Part shown: positions 9,116 through 18,982 of the stretch, piece after piece
Numbering within the stretch: position 1 is the first letter of the stretch
How the letters are laid out: every line of letters starts with the position of its first letter
Assembly (NCBI GenBank): GCA_001939145.1
Contig: LSRX01000052.1
Location: 550,200 to 614,199 of the forward strand
Origin: Symbiodinium microadriaticum
Lineage: Eukaryota > Sar > Dinophyceae > Suessiales > Symbiodiniaceae
Direction of reading: 5' to 3'
Length of the DNA: 64,000 bases
Translations under genes and position numbers: made by a program
The notes under the pieces: model-generated
The model's input: the letters and a program-made list of their open reading frames with translations, nothing else
What the model was told of the DNA's origin: nothing
Database searches by the model: none

Positions 9116-9553
9116 TTAATAGTAGAGGTGGTGGCATTCAGCCGTCACATTCAATCCATATTGTTTCATTCTAAATGTTTCTACACCAGTGCAGTTGCCG
9201 GGCAATGCCACCGCGTATGTTTTTTGCGGCCTCTGCTGGCTTGCAGTCTCAAAAGATCCATCACCCGACAAGCGAGTTATTCCCACAATCAAAGATTCTA
9301 AGCCCCAAAGCGGCGGCCAAGGTTTCGGCGGCCACAACAGTTGCCTCCTTTTCCGTAGGCAGCGCAGGGAGACTTCCGAGCTGCAAGCCCGAAGCGATTG
9401 GGTAGGGCTTAGGGTTTCGCAGCGTTGGGCACCGATAGTCGTACACTTCTGTACAACAATGCAGCTTCATATTCATGGCCATGTAATTGCCTGCCAACAG
9501 CTTTACATTGAAGGTGAACATCGGGGTGATCCAAGCAAGGACTCTGGAACCGG
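9116..9553 (-). CDS. Minus-strand coding block with one frame change
   Basis: After the acceptor-like TTTCTCACTTAG (- strand, next to 9554) one frame reads VLAWITPMFTFNVKLLAG and continues through EKEATVVAAETLAAALGLR to a TGA near 9261. A second frame then reads RPQKTYAVALPGNC and ends in TAA at 9116. The two look like one protein broken by a single frameshift or a missed splice. Not recognised. The + strand ORFs here are shadows. Confidence 0.4.
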
Positions 9554-10417
9554 CTAAGTGAGAAACCTTAAGCATAAATTTAGCTACCGTGCTTCGAGGA
9601 TCGCGGGACGTAGTAAATCAGTTTGCAGGTACCGCACTTACAATGTAATGTATAAGTATGGGTAACCAGAGTCCCGTCGTCAAATAAACACTGCATGGGC
9701 ACAAAGGTCATGAAACCCCGAGGCTGTTAGCCAAATCCTAAACCTTCAGCCATATAAGTAAACCCCTACACCTCGATGCCCTCCTTTAACCGTAAACTTT
9801 GGAGGTTCAAGCGTTTGGTTTGAGTGTAGACTTTGGGGTTGTCAAATTTCCACAAAGACTCGCACAAATGCCCTAGCGTAGTCAGCTGAAACTCATGCGG
9901 GTTATCGATTCAGAGGCTTCAACATTCCTTTAGTTGAAGGTTCCTCATCCTTATCATGGTTTAAAGAATGTTGCTTGAGTAAGGCTTGGGGATTTTTCTA
10001 ACATATGAGCTTCAAGTCGTCCGGGGAACCGAAGACCCAAAAATCCTTCACCAAGGCCAGTGCCGAGGCTTGAGACCTCAAGTCTGAAACCCGAAATCCT
10101 TTTATCGCAAATCTTCAAGGAATTGATTAAATTATTGAGGATATACGGTCAAAACATGTCAAAACCACGGATACTGACTAGCTGGTGCAATTCAGCCGTG
10201 GTATGAAATGTCAGCGATGGTACCTGCTTCTATATTGCTATACCTTGACAGCTCAAAGCGGCCGCGCAAGTTGCATCACCCCATTCATAGAAACCTTACT
10301 TCCCGATAACTACCAGTATTCAGGGCAAAACCCCAAACTTTACAATCACCGAGTGCCTAAACCATCCATCCTAAGCTGTAAGCCGTAAGCCCAGAAATCC
10401 TAATCTCCCAAACCCTA
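9554..10417. other. Intergenic or intronic, nothing firm
   Basis: Degenerate heptamer words and short ORFs only. No TIR element or convincing exon was recognised. Confidence 0.4.
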
Positions 10418-10484
10418 ATCCTTCCTTAAAACCACATCCTTCCTTAAAGCCACATCCTTCCTTAACCCTAATCCTTCCTTAAGC
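10418..10484. repeat. Short tandem repeat, ATCCTTCCTTAA units
   Basis: Four imperfect copies of (C/A)ATCCTTCCTTAA about 19-22 bp apart. Confidence 0.85.
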
Positions 10485-10580
10485 ATGCTCAAGCCCATCC
10501 TGCGGGCCTTCCTAACCTCTGGAGCCCGACTCCCTAACTATGACGGTTCATACGCCGAATTCGGCTCAACGGCAGTCATA

Positions 10581-10674
10581 CGGCTGATGATAGAAATCCT
10601 GCATTACCCATAATAGGAATAGACCATAACTCCCATAGTTTAGTGTCCTTAAGGCAGTGCAGGATTTATTTCAG
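10581..10674. mobile_element. TIR element family G, copy 1
   Basis: Left GATGATAGAAATCCTGCATT, right GTGCAGGATTTATTTCAG. Core CCATAACTCCCATAGTTTAG. Canonical ends are TACGGTTGATG / CATCAACGGTA (see 24483). Here the right end has become TTTATTTCAG and abuts the AP2 exon, so the element could supply the splice acceptor. Confidence 0.75.
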
Positions 10675-11039
10675 GAGGCCGAGGCCCATCTGACAGGTGT
10701 GGCTACGACCTCGCCAGTACTACACCAGACACCCAAGGCGGCCAGACCTCCACGGCTGCGGGAGTGAAGTGGAGTAGCGCCAGACACGCATGGATAGTCC
10801 AGCTCACAGATCCCCGGAGCAGGAAGCGACGATACCTCGAGATCTTCTCCGAGGCGGCTGCCGAGAAGGTGGCCCTGAGCCAAAGGCGACTTCGACAAGG
10901 AACGGGAGAAGATGCAGAGGCAGCGTAAGCGGGAAAAGCAGGACCAGAAGCTCAAGAGGGGCACTCCCAAAGACTTTGCTGCTGGTCAGCCAAGGAGGCC
11001 AGCAGCGGCAAAGATGGCAAAGACAACGACATAGAGTGA
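10675..11039 (+). CDS. AP2-domain-like coding block with a frame change
   Basis: After TTTATTTCAG| the frame runs GPSDRCGYDLAS.. into AAGVKWSSARHAWIVQL.. and RKRRYLEIFSEAAAEKVAL. The order G-V-x-W..AW.V....KRRY..I....EAA..A matches the beta-strand/helix pattern of AP2/ERF DNA-binding domains, which are abundant as ApiAP2 factors in alveolates. That frame meets GC|GTAAGC (donor-like) or TAA at 10926. Overlapping it, another frame reads DFDKEREKMQRQRKREKQD, a basic coiled coil, to TAG at 11039. Either a frameshift or two splice forms. The AP2 assignment is by motif only. Confidence 0.5.
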
Positions 11040-11337
11040 CGGAGACCCCTGTTTCGCCGTAGTTCATGGCCAGCGGTGCGACGCTTAAGCGCTGCTTGGA
11101 AGTATTTTAATATCTGCTGGTATTTTTTGATCTCTGCTATGTTGATTTCAAACTGTTGGGCGAGTCTGGTGCTGGAGTGCCCCGAATGGGGCACGCAAAG
11201 TCACACGTATAGCGTTACCCCGGTGCCGGTGTGGGATTTGACATGAGACACATAACACGTACGCGACAAGATGGTGGGGAGAGCCGGCTTGGATGGATGG
11301 TTCACTGCCGGAATAAGTGCGCCTTGGCGTTCAAGGG

Positions 11338-11540
11338 GCTTGTTTTCAATCCAAACGAGGGAAGCCCCTCGTTTGGATTGAACATGCATCCGTTTGGGAG
11401 GGCCGGGGCCGAGCATCATGCGCATCAGTGGGTCCTTTGCGGGGGTAGGGACGCTTGTTTTCAATCCGAACGAGGGAAGTCCCTCGTTTGGATTGAAAAT
11501 GCATCCTTTTGGGAGGGCCGAGCATCATGCGCATCAGGGG
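11338..11540. repeat. Tandemly duplicated palindromic element
   Basis: Two copies, 115 bp apart, of a segment starting GCTTGTTTTCAATCC. Each contains an almost perfect palindrome TTCAATCC(A/G)AACGAGGGAA.. pairing with ..CCTCGTTTGGATTGAA, followed by the shared GAGCATCATGCGCATCAG. Confidence 0.9.
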
Positions 11541-11892
11541 GTTCTGTTGGGGGGGGGGGGGGGTTGCGGGCGGACATTAGGGGGTTGCGTGTTGGGGGCT
11601 TGCAGGTGCTCCGATGCTCCTATGTGTTGCTGCATCAACAGTAATTACTGCACCAGGGTTTTAGACCTCTACGTTATCAGGACCCCGAATGTATGGGTCA
11701 CCCTAGACGCCCACTGACCCGCTAGTGGCAGGTTTTGGGTTTCAGGGGGTTGAAGATTCTTAAACCAGCCCTGCTAAGTTCAGACACGTAAGAGGTCTGC
11801 CCTGAACTCCAAACCCAAATCCTGTAAAGGAATGACAGAACCTTGTCAAACACGACTAAACCCCGTTAGACTGAACGAAACCTTAAATCACA

Positions 11893-11971
11893 AGCACGCA
11901 CGCACGCACGCACGCACAGAGGCACGCACGCACACACACACACAGAGAGAGAGAGAGACCACACACACACG

Positions 11972-12019
<48 letters not shown>

Positions 12020-12092
12020 CCACACACACACACACACGCAGAGAGAGAGAAAGAGAGGGACACACGCACGCACACACACACACACACACACC
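11893..12092. repeat. Compound CA/CGCA/GA/TA microsatellite
   Basis: (GCAC)n, (CA)n, (GA)n and (TA)n blocks in succession. Long low-complexity ORFs here are artefacts. Confidence 0.97.
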
Positions 12093-12345
12093 AAACGCAA
12101 AAGTAAATCGTCAAGCCATGTACAAACCCTGTAAAACCCCAGACATGTCCACACAAAAAAACCCTGCTGAGATTTTCTGAAACGACCCGCAGCTTGAACC
12201 CTGAACCTGTTGCTGCAAACTGGTGCAGGTGGGAAGACTGATCCCTTGGCTTCCTGACGCTGGGTTCTGGACAAGCATGGGTTGGGGTTCAGGGTTTCGG
12301 CTTCAGGGTTTTATCGTTTTACAATGCGTTTAAAGGTGTTGAGCA

Positions 12346-12697
12346 CTAGAGTGTCTTTAGGCGGCTTGTGTATTGGTTTACTTGTTTTTTGGTGTTGGCC
12401 CCGCCGCCATAAGTGCTGGAGGGTTTAGGGTTCAGTGTTGGGAACTCGTGGATTTTCTCTAATGCCGCATAATCGACGATGTTGAGAACAGAACTTTTAA
12501 ATTGTGGAGCTTCAGGAGGTCCATGGGTGGCGCAGCTTGCGATCAGAAGTACTTCGCTGAAAAGCAGAGACGCGATCAACAGGTACTGTAAAAAGTAGAA
12601 CGAGGCCTACACCTTTAGCCACCCATGTTTTAAGTAGACTCAAAATCTCAACACGATGTTTTCCCTCTTTCTCCGTGGAGTGCCCGGCATCCAACAC
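12346..12697 (-). CDS. Minus-strand block with a hydrophobic segment, frame change
   Basis: Upstream frame (to 12697): HRVEILSLLKTWVAKGVGLV. Downstream frame after CTTTTTACAG: LLIASLLFSEVLLIASCATH, then SVLNIVDYAALEKIHEF, ending in TAG at 12346. Together the two give a continuous hydrophobic stretch, as in a membrane segment or signal anchor. The junction could be a very short intron (AAAG|GTGTAGG..TTTTTACAG, 27 nt) or a frameshift. Not recognised. Confidence 0.4.
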
Positions 12698-12722
12698 ACC
12701 CCAAACTTCTGTTGTGCGGGCT

Positions 12723-12836
12723 TACCCTAAGGGTCCATGTACCCAAATAGTATATACTTTGGCTCCAATGTACCTATATAGGGACTACTTTAAGGCCAAT
12801 GTATATATTATATGAGCACATGGACCCTTAGGGTTA
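12723..12836. mobile_element. TIR element family B, copy
   Basis: TACCCTAAGGGTCCATGTAC .. GCACATGGACCCTTAGGGT, intact termini; full-length reference for the family. Confidence 0.9.
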
Positions 12837-13432
12837 TGGTTTGGGGTTCTGGGTTTAGGGTTTAAAGGTCCGCAAGCATGTCGCCAACAGTGTTGCAGGG
12901 TTTGGTAAGGGTTCTTTTAGGCCAAAAAGCGCCTAGGGTTTTGGTGCAAGGGTTCCTTACTGTGCTTATCGTAGGGGTTCTGTGCCGGATATACACGGGT
13001 TCCATGACGTGCCGGGCACAACAGGATTTTTTTGGGGTTCAGGCTTGGGTTAGAGGATCAGGGTTCGGTTAGTTAAGGGTCCGAATCAGGAATTGAGATG
13101 GTGGGATGCTTGCACAAAGTCCGAAATCGTACCGGAACCCCAAAACCCGAAACCCTAATAATGCCTTAAAACCGAAATCCATTAAAGAAGCTGAGGGTGA
13201 GTTGGCTCTGTCGTGCTAACTCTGCACTCGGCACACGAGCTGCCACGTTGCGGCCTGCCCTACACCGCAATCTGATGTGCGGAACCGGTGAAGGCGTTGT
13301 AGGGTTCTTAGGCATTTTCATAAGCATAGCAAGCAGGTTATGATTAAAAGTGTGTTTGTAAGTATTCAGGCTGAATCAGGCAACCTTAAACCTTAAAACC
13401 CAAAACCCTTAAAGACCCCAAACCCTAAATAG

Positions 13433-13733
13433 TAGTGAAGCAGGCACGCAACGCGTCGTCCCTTGGAAAGTGCCGAGCTTTCCATCTCCTCCTGCAGTTG
13501 GCACCGGATAATTGCAGAACTTCTTTACCTAGGTTCCTGAGTAGTACCCTTTTGCCCTTTTTGTTTCGGGGTCTCCTCATTAAAGCCGAAGATCAGGAAA
13601 AAGGGTACCCTTATTATTAAAGGGTGATACTGGGGAACCTAGTTACGCTCACGCAGGATTTTCTGTAAGGGGTCTGCATGCATGGCCCCTATGGCCCTAT
13701 GCGGTTTCGGCTTGCGGACGACATGTACCGTAA
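13433..13733 (+). CDS. Two-exon model with a TIR-element intron
   Basis: Exon 1 is 13433-13532 (ARNASSLGKCRAFHLLLQ.., phase 2 end), intron 13533-13642, exon 2 is 13643-13733 (YAHAGFSVRGLHAWPLW.., TAA). The donor CCTAG|GTTCC and acceptor GGAACCTAG| lie inside the two inverted repeats of the intronic element. The joined frame is open. The end of exon 2 overlaps the left arm of an I element. Product unknown. Confidence 0.45.
13529..13642. mobile_element. TIR element, family H-like, occupying an intron
   Basis: CTAGGTTCCTGAGTAGTACC at the left, TACTGGGGAACCTAG at the right; inner AGTACCCTTTT / AAAAGGGTACCC also pair. About 114 bp. Both splice sites fall within the ends. Confidence 0.7.
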
Positions 13734-13985
13734 AAGGCCATGCATAGTTCAACTACTTTAGAGAACTCTTTAGTCGGTAGCACGGTATATGGGGGGTTTA
13801 GGGTTTAGGAGTTTAGGGTTTAGGGTTTAGGGGTTTAGGGTTTAGGGTTTAGGGGTTTAGGGTTTAGGGGTTTAGGGTTTAGGGGTTTAGGGTATAGGGC
13901 NTTTAGGGGTTTAGGGTTTAGGGGTTTAGGGTTTAGGGGTTTAGGGTATAGGGCCCCTACTCTTACCGGTCCTTTGTCCTTAAAG
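13711..13985. mobile_element. Family I element split by a telomeric array
   Basis: Left arm GCGGACGACATGTACCGTAA at about 13714. Right arm GGGTATAGGGCCCCTACTCT..CTTTGTCCTTAA ending about 13985. About 150 bp of TTTAGGG array (13793-13945) separates them, starting and ending at the GGGTATAGGGC word. A single N at 13901 lies within the array. Confidence 0.65.
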
Positions 13986-15328
13986 ATTTTGTTGGACCCT
14001 GCATCTACCCTCCATTTGACCCTAAATTCCTATTGTCAGGGGCGCCTTTAGCACTTGTTTGAGGGTATAAGGAGGGTCATGGTGTAGGGTGCAGCGTTTA
14101 GGGTTCAGGGTTTAGGGTTTAGGGTTCAGGGTTCAGGGCCTAGGGCCTGTTTAGGGTTGCAAAACCCCAGCGAAGGCCGAAGTGGGCTGATGGGTTTGAG
14201 CTGACCAGACCGAAGGAGATCCAACACAAATCCACTCTTGTTGTCGCAAAACTAGGTTTTTCAGTGGGTCCTTTTTTACTCTTTTTGTGGCATGAGGTCT
14301 CTTCTAAAACTACCCAATACCAAACGTCCCCTAGTAGTAGGGTAGGTTTGGCAGGGGCCACGAACGCCTATGAGTCTTAACTTCGTAGTTGCCTTATACC
14401 AGGACTGACGCTACTAAAGACAAACCTATAAAGTCCTCTCACTTATGCATACTTGTAAGTTGCTATAAGGGCCGTATAAGGACATTGTTGAAAACCCAAA
14501 TAATAAGGGCCTTTTGAGCTTAGACCAACTTGCGGCTGCCATGCTGGAGGGTGGAGATCGATTTTCTTACAGTACGTGGGGGGGGGGGGGCTTGGTCGAA
14601 CCTCATAAGAGTTTGGGTTGATGGTTGGAGGATTTTCTAACCCTAAACCCTAAACTTTTCGGGTTTACGGAGCGATCCCGTAGCGCTCCAAAGACATTGA
14701 AGCTGTATGAAGTCGCTAACCATTGAATCCTAAACCCGACGCCCTGCAACCCTACAGCTTACATTTCAAATCACCCTACTATAAGCCCTAAACCCTAACC
14801 TTTACCCGAAACCCTAAACCCTAAACTTAACCCTAAACCCGAAACCCTAAACCCCAGACCATAGCCCATAGGAGGTACATTAAAGTTTTTGGGATACTAT
14901 GACCCCATATAGAATTGAAATTGTACACTTTTTTGTGCTTATGAACTCAGCGACTAAGAAGATTGGATAAAGGTTCTACCGCAATTGGGGGGTTCTTACC
15001 TTGTACCAGGCCAGGTAACGCAGCAACGAAGATTCAGGGATTTGGGCGTGAGGTGCCGGATGGATGTAGGTTTCAGTTTAGGGTTCAGGGTTTAGGGCTT
15101 ATAGGGTTTAGGAATGCGGGTTTTGCGATCCTAAACCCTAAACCCTAAAGTTTTGCCATCCTAAACCTTATACCCTAAACCCTAAACCGTAAAGAGTTTA
15201 GGGCGAGCGATCTTCTCCCCACGAGTATTGGTTCATATCTTCAGCAGCGAAGGCAGAGCTCGGGCTGCTGATTTAGGTGCCCTCCGTGCCTGACTCATGT
15301 GCGAAAGTCGAAAACGCTATCTGGGCCC
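13985..15328. other. Mixed repeats, no firm gene
   Basis: Heptamer tracts at 14097-14140, 14640-14660, 14780-14855 and 15062-15200; a minus ORF at 14140-14361 lacks supporting splice context. A J-element fragment at 14888-14958 ends GTGCTTATGAACTCAGCGAC. Confidence 0.4.
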
Positions 15329-15424
15329 TACCCATAGGCCCCTAAGTAGTTCCTTTTGATGGTTCATACTTAGAATCCTATAAGGTAATCCCCAAAAAGA
15401 ACTACTTATAGGGGCCTATGGGTA
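15329..15424. mobile_element. TIR element family A, copy 4
   Basis: TACCCATAGGCCCCTAAGTA .. CTACTTATAGGGGCCTATGGGTA, 96 bp, terminal TA on both sides. Confidence 0.87.
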
Positions 15425-15425
15425 A

Positions 15426-15526
15426 CTTAGTTCTCCAATACCCAACCTTTAAACCTTTTGGGTTCTTACAGTTTGGTGGTAATCTGAAAGTTTAACCTTT
15501 TATTTCCCTGGCTTATTGGGGAAGCA
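15426..15526. mobile_element. Family D repeat, copy 2
   Basis: TTCTCCAATACCCAACCTTT .. GGCTTATTGGGGAAGC. Matches 3939-4032 closely. It lies immediately between an A element and a truncated B end. Confidence 0.75.
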
Positions 15527-15528
15527 AG

Positions 15529-15570
15529 CCTAAGGGTCCATGTACCCCAATAGTATATACGTTGAGGGCC
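15529..15570. mobile_element. Truncated family B left end
   Basis: CCTAAGGGTCCATGTACC and AATAGTATATACGTTG, with no right half nearby. Confidence 0.7.
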
Positions 15571-15666
15571 TTCGGGGTGGTTCGATTGTTTCACATGAAA
15601 GTGTCGGGTTTACGGTTCAGGGTCTAGTCTAGGGTTGATATAGGGGTCAAAAGATTCCTAGTTGGC

Positions 15667-15789
15667 ATGACCGCCGTTTGTCTCTTTGTTGCCTCGACTT
15701 ATGCTGTGGTCAACACCTGGCTGTCCAGGAGCATTCGGATTCCGATGCCTAAGTCGGGAAATCCAGCCTCTACCAAGTTGGACTGCACG
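15667..15789 (+). CDS. Possible first exon with N-terminal hydrophobic stretch
   Basis: ATG followed by TAVCLFVASTYAVVNTWL, like a signal anchor, then a basic/Ser segment ending CTKLDCT-type residues at ACG|GTTGGG. A B element starts 11 nt downstream. No family recognised. The 3' partner exon is not identified. Confidence 0.4.
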
Positions 15790-15800
15790 GTTGGGGGGAA

Positions 15801-15903
15801 CCCTAAGGGTCCATGTGCTCATATAATATATACATTTGGCCTTAAAGTATATTGCTACATTGGGGCCAAAGTATATACTATTTGGGTACATGGACCCTTA
15901 GGG
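15801..15903. mobile_element. TIR element family B, copy
   Basis: CCCTAAGGGTCCATGTGC .. GTACATGGACCCTTAGGG, 103 bp, in the presumed intron after the exon at 15667. Confidence 0.9.
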
Positions 15904-16441
15904 GAACCCTAAACCCTAAACCCGCTGGAGTTCAGGGCTTTGGGCTTGCGGTGTTTATGATGCTTAGGCTTTTATCGTCTGGGGTGTACGTGTTCGGGAC
16001 TAGGGTTCAGGGTTTCAGGGTTGTAGGGTTTAGGGTTGTGGGGTTTAGGGTTTTAGGGTTTAGGGTTTAGGGTTTAGGGTTCTGCACCCTGCAAGCATGA
16101 ATTAATTGATCCGGAGGGCGTGTCGTGTTCTGTGGCTCCAGGCTTGCAGAGCTTGCATCATGAAGCAGAAGTGAGCTTCCCCAAAAACTTGATATTTAAA
16201 TCCGGAGCCCGACACCCCAAAACCCCCAACTCCATGCTTTGGCCTCTTGAGCTGGTGCATCCCAACCCTCATGCCATGTTTGGCCTAAGCCCCTGCAACC
16301 CTAAATCCCAAAAAATCAACGCGCCTGACTAATTAGAATGGTGTCCCTTCGAAAGGGGTCTATAAGGGTTACCATAAGGCCAGTAGGTTTCTAGCATAGC
16401 GGCTTTCGCAATTTGCATAGGGTTCGGGGGCATATAATAGT

Positions 16442-16687
16442 ATGACTATGTTAATGTTTAGGAACCAGCATAGCATGGATACGTACACAGGCCCCTACTA
16501 CCCTTACATGGCTGGCTGGGAACAGCTTCCTCCTTGCGTTGGGTGCGCCTGCGCTGCTGCACAGCCATGCAGGCACAGTTTCTCCGTTCCTTCTCTTTGG
16601 GGCTGTACCGATACCCCCAATTTGTTACCTGCCATTCTTGTATATAGACTCTCTCCAAACCTTAAACACTACACCCAGACCCAGTGA
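16442..16687 (+). CDS. Weak exon-like ORF
   Basis: Contains MDTYTGPYYPYMAGWEQLPP followed by a Cys/Ala-rich stretch. Composition is less repeat-like than its surroundings, but splice boundaries are unclear and a minus-strand reading is also open. Confidence 0.25.
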   Translation: MTMLMFRNQHSMDTYTGPYYPYMAGWEQLPPCVGCACAAAQPCRHSFSVPSLWGCTDTPNLLPAILVYRLSPNLKHYTQTQ

Positions 16688-16746
16688 CCGTAAGAGGGAC
16701 GCCCGTAAGGTTTAGACCTTTAGATTTTATAGGTTGGCCCGTTACA

Positions 16747-16846
16747 GTTACAGCTGGGATTCCTCATTACCCACAGTAAGGAATATGCCATCATTCCCAT
16801 CGTTTAGGGTCCTTAAAGTAATGCAGGGTTTATATCATCAACAGTA
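16747..16846. mobile_element. TIR element family G, copy
   Basis: Left arm diverged (CAGCTGGGATTCCTCATTAC), right arm AATGCAGGGTTTATATCATC then AACAGTA. Confidence 0.75.
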
Positions 16847-16936
16847 GGGTGTGCTGGCAAAAACTGAGAATGAGAAAGCTTTGTCTACGTGTTGTGCTGC
16901 CTAGATCCCAAAACCGACACCCCAAACCGCAAATGC

Positions 16937-17038
16937 GTAGTTCTGCAACTGAGGGTCCCCCCTTTTAGGTCCCCAATATAGTACGGCAGCCCTTGTAATA
17001 AGCACCCTAAAAGGGGACCCAAGTTTAGAGAGAACTAA
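16937..17038. mobile_element. TIR element family R, copy 1
   Basis: GTAGTTCTGCAACTGAGGGTCC .. GGACCCAAGTTTAGAGAGAAC. Core CCCCAATATAGTACGGCAGC. Relatives at 31823 and 32439. Confidence 0.65.
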
Positions 17039-17418
17039 GCAACTCCTAATCTTCAAGCCCGACTGTGAGCTGCCAAAAGTTTCCTTACCAAGTACCTACA
17101 CACCAAACCTCGAAGCTTCAACCCTTATAGGCCCCGAACCCCCAACCCTCTCTTCTGGCCTAAAATCGAAGTCTGAACACTTAGTCATGGTTTCCTTGAC
17201 GTTGCTGCGTAGAGTTCTACCATAGTATACTCCCCCTAAACCCTAAAGCCTAAACCGTTATACAATAGTATACTCCACAACCCTATTTTGGCATATTTTA
17301 CATCTTGGGGGAGCCTATGTTGCACCCTTTGGGAAACTGAGCCCTCCACCAAAAAACCCGGCCCAGTTTGCAAGACCCTGTGACTGAACCCTAAGCCCTA
17401 AACCCCTAAAGCCTAAAG

Positions 17419-17690
17419 CTTGACCCCCTGAAACCTCAAGTTCTGAACAAAATCCGAGAGGCCCGCGCATCCGGCCGGGCATCCAAACTGCAGGCACCCA
17501 ACGACGCGGTTCAGAAATTGCGGATTCTTTATAAGGTTTCTTGCAGGGTTTCTATAAGGCTACATGCCTCGTTATGTTTTTTTTGGTCCGAGGAGTTCCC
17601 CTCAGAAGTTCATAGCCACTGGTTGGTAGTTTTTGTGGGGGGAGCAGGTCTACTTTTCAAGGCTCTTAGTAGTAGAGTGGGTAACGTTCT
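17419..17690 (+). CDS. Exon-like block, basic N-terminal part
   Basis: After CCTAAAG| reads LDPLKPQVLNKIREARASGR, then LQAPNDAVQKLRILYK|GTTTCT (candidate donor at 17533). The frame also continues through FFWSEEFPSEVHSHWLVVFV to the C element at 17691. Amphipathic and helical in appearance. No family recognised. Confidence 0.45.
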
Positions 17691-17804
17691 ACCACTAAGG
17701 GTCCAAGTGCCCAAACAGTAGGGTTTCAAGGTCCCAAAAACCACTCAGAGCATGGATTTCGGGAGCTAAAACCTAACTGTTTGAGCACTCGGACCCTCTG
17801 GGTT
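17691..17804. mobile_element. TIR element family C, copy
   Basis: ACCACTAAGGGTCCAAGTGC .. GAGCACTCGGACCCTCTGGGTT. Confidence 0.8.
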
Positions 17805-17821
17805 AGCAGAGTAACCTAGGT

Positions 17822-17893
17822 TAAACCCTAAACCCTAAACTCTAAACCCTAAACCCTAAACCCTAAACCCTATAAACTCTAACCCTAAACGCT
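17822..17893. repeat. Telomere-like array (CCCTAAA)
   Basis: About nine units directly after a C element. Similar tracts at 18071-18125 and 18410-18460 flank purine-rich AAGGGG/CCTTTAAAGG repeats (17960-18060). Confidence 0.9.
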
Positions 17894-18476
17894 TTAGGAG
17901 TAGGTAACCTTGTACTTGTTTGGGAGAACTGGAATCCCTGCCTGCCCTGACGGCTTCCTTTAAAGGGGTCCCTTAAAAGGGAACCCTAAAGGGGAACCGT
18001 TAAAGGAATCTACTTCATAAAGGGAACCCTTCAAGGTACCCATAAGGTTTATCTAAGGTTCTCTTCAGGGTACCCTAAACCCTAAACCCTAAACCCCTAA
18101 ACCCTAAAACCTTAAAACCTAAACAAGTAGGTATGGGTTCAAGGAGGTACCATTTTGAGCTTACAAGTTCCAGCCTTTTGGATTTCAGCGTTTAGGCTTG
18201 TGGGTTTAGGGGCTTAAGGGGGTTTAGGGGCTTCAGGGGGTTTAGGGAGTTTAGGGCTTAGGGTTCTGGGTTTAGGGGCTTAGGGGGTTACGGCCAGGGG
18301 GTTTAAGGTTTTTTTTTTAGGGTTTTCGACTTGTGCGGTTGACAGGCTTAAAGTTCAGAGCTTAAGGCTCAAATCCTGTGGCTTCCGCACCTAGGGTTCA
18401 AGTTTCCCTTCCCTAAACCCTAAACCCTTAACCCTTAAACCCTAAACCCTAAACCCAGGTGTATGGGCTCTCCCAG

Positions 18477-18982
18477 AATTCAGACAGAGAAGGTGCTGCT
18501 CGCGAAAGATGATGACAGTAGACGGATAGGGTTTAGGGTTTAGGGTCCCAACGAGCCGCGCTTTGGGTAGAGGAGTTTGATAGACAAGCTCTCTGCGTCA
18601 CACGTTGCCAGCGATTCAACTACAGCCTCTACCGAGGCTCCGACATGCAAAGTGCCAAGACCGTAAGCCTAAACTTCAACCCTAAACTCCTTAAACCCCT
18701 AAACCCGTAAACTCCTAAACCCCTAAACCCTAAACCCGTAGCCCAACCAATCTGGCAGATAAGCCTGATAAGCCCTCGTCTTGAGTCCGAGATCCCCAGA
18801 ACCCTGAAAAATGCCCTAAGGACTAAGCCCTAAACTCCTAAACCCTCAATACGGTTTAGGGTTTAGTGGCTAGGGTTCGGGCCTCTATGAGTGAAAAGGT
18901 TTTGCTCTTGGGGTTTACTCGGTCGCGCAGTCTGTGAGCCCCAGGGTATGGTCCCGTGGCAGCCAGACATTCCTTGAAGAAA
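18477..18982 (+). CDS. Cluster of four short exons
   Basis: Best exon is 18612-18662: acceptor CACACGTTGCCAG|, RFNYSLYRGSDMQSAKT, donor ACC|GTAAGC, phase 0-0. Others are 18477-18530 (IQTEKVLLAKDDDSRRI before GTTTAG), 18742-18833 (IWQISLISPRLESEIPRTL, TAA) and 18931-18982 (acceptor GGTCGCGCAG|, SVSPRVWSRGSQTFLEE, donor A|GTGAGT). Phases between all four could not be reconciled, so they may belong to more than one transcript. Function unknown. Confidence 0.4.

Noticed and set aside
10952..11194. Minus ORF overlapping the AP2 block
   Set aside because: Part of it (LAQQFEINIAEIKKYQQILK) looks protein-like, but it overlaps the better supported + strand block and has no splice context.
11832..12274. 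Several 60-130 aa ORFs on both strands
   Set aside because: Products of CA/GA/TA microsatellites (His-Thr, Val-Cys, Ile-Tyr runs).
14140..14361. Minus ORF of 73 codons
   Set aside because: Overlaps hairpin-like and heptamer DNA; no acceptor or donor supports it.
15812..16070. ORFs through B elements and TTTAGGG arrays (many GFRVLGFRV-type readings)
   Set aside because: They are translations of the heptamer or element arms and recur wherever these repeats occur.
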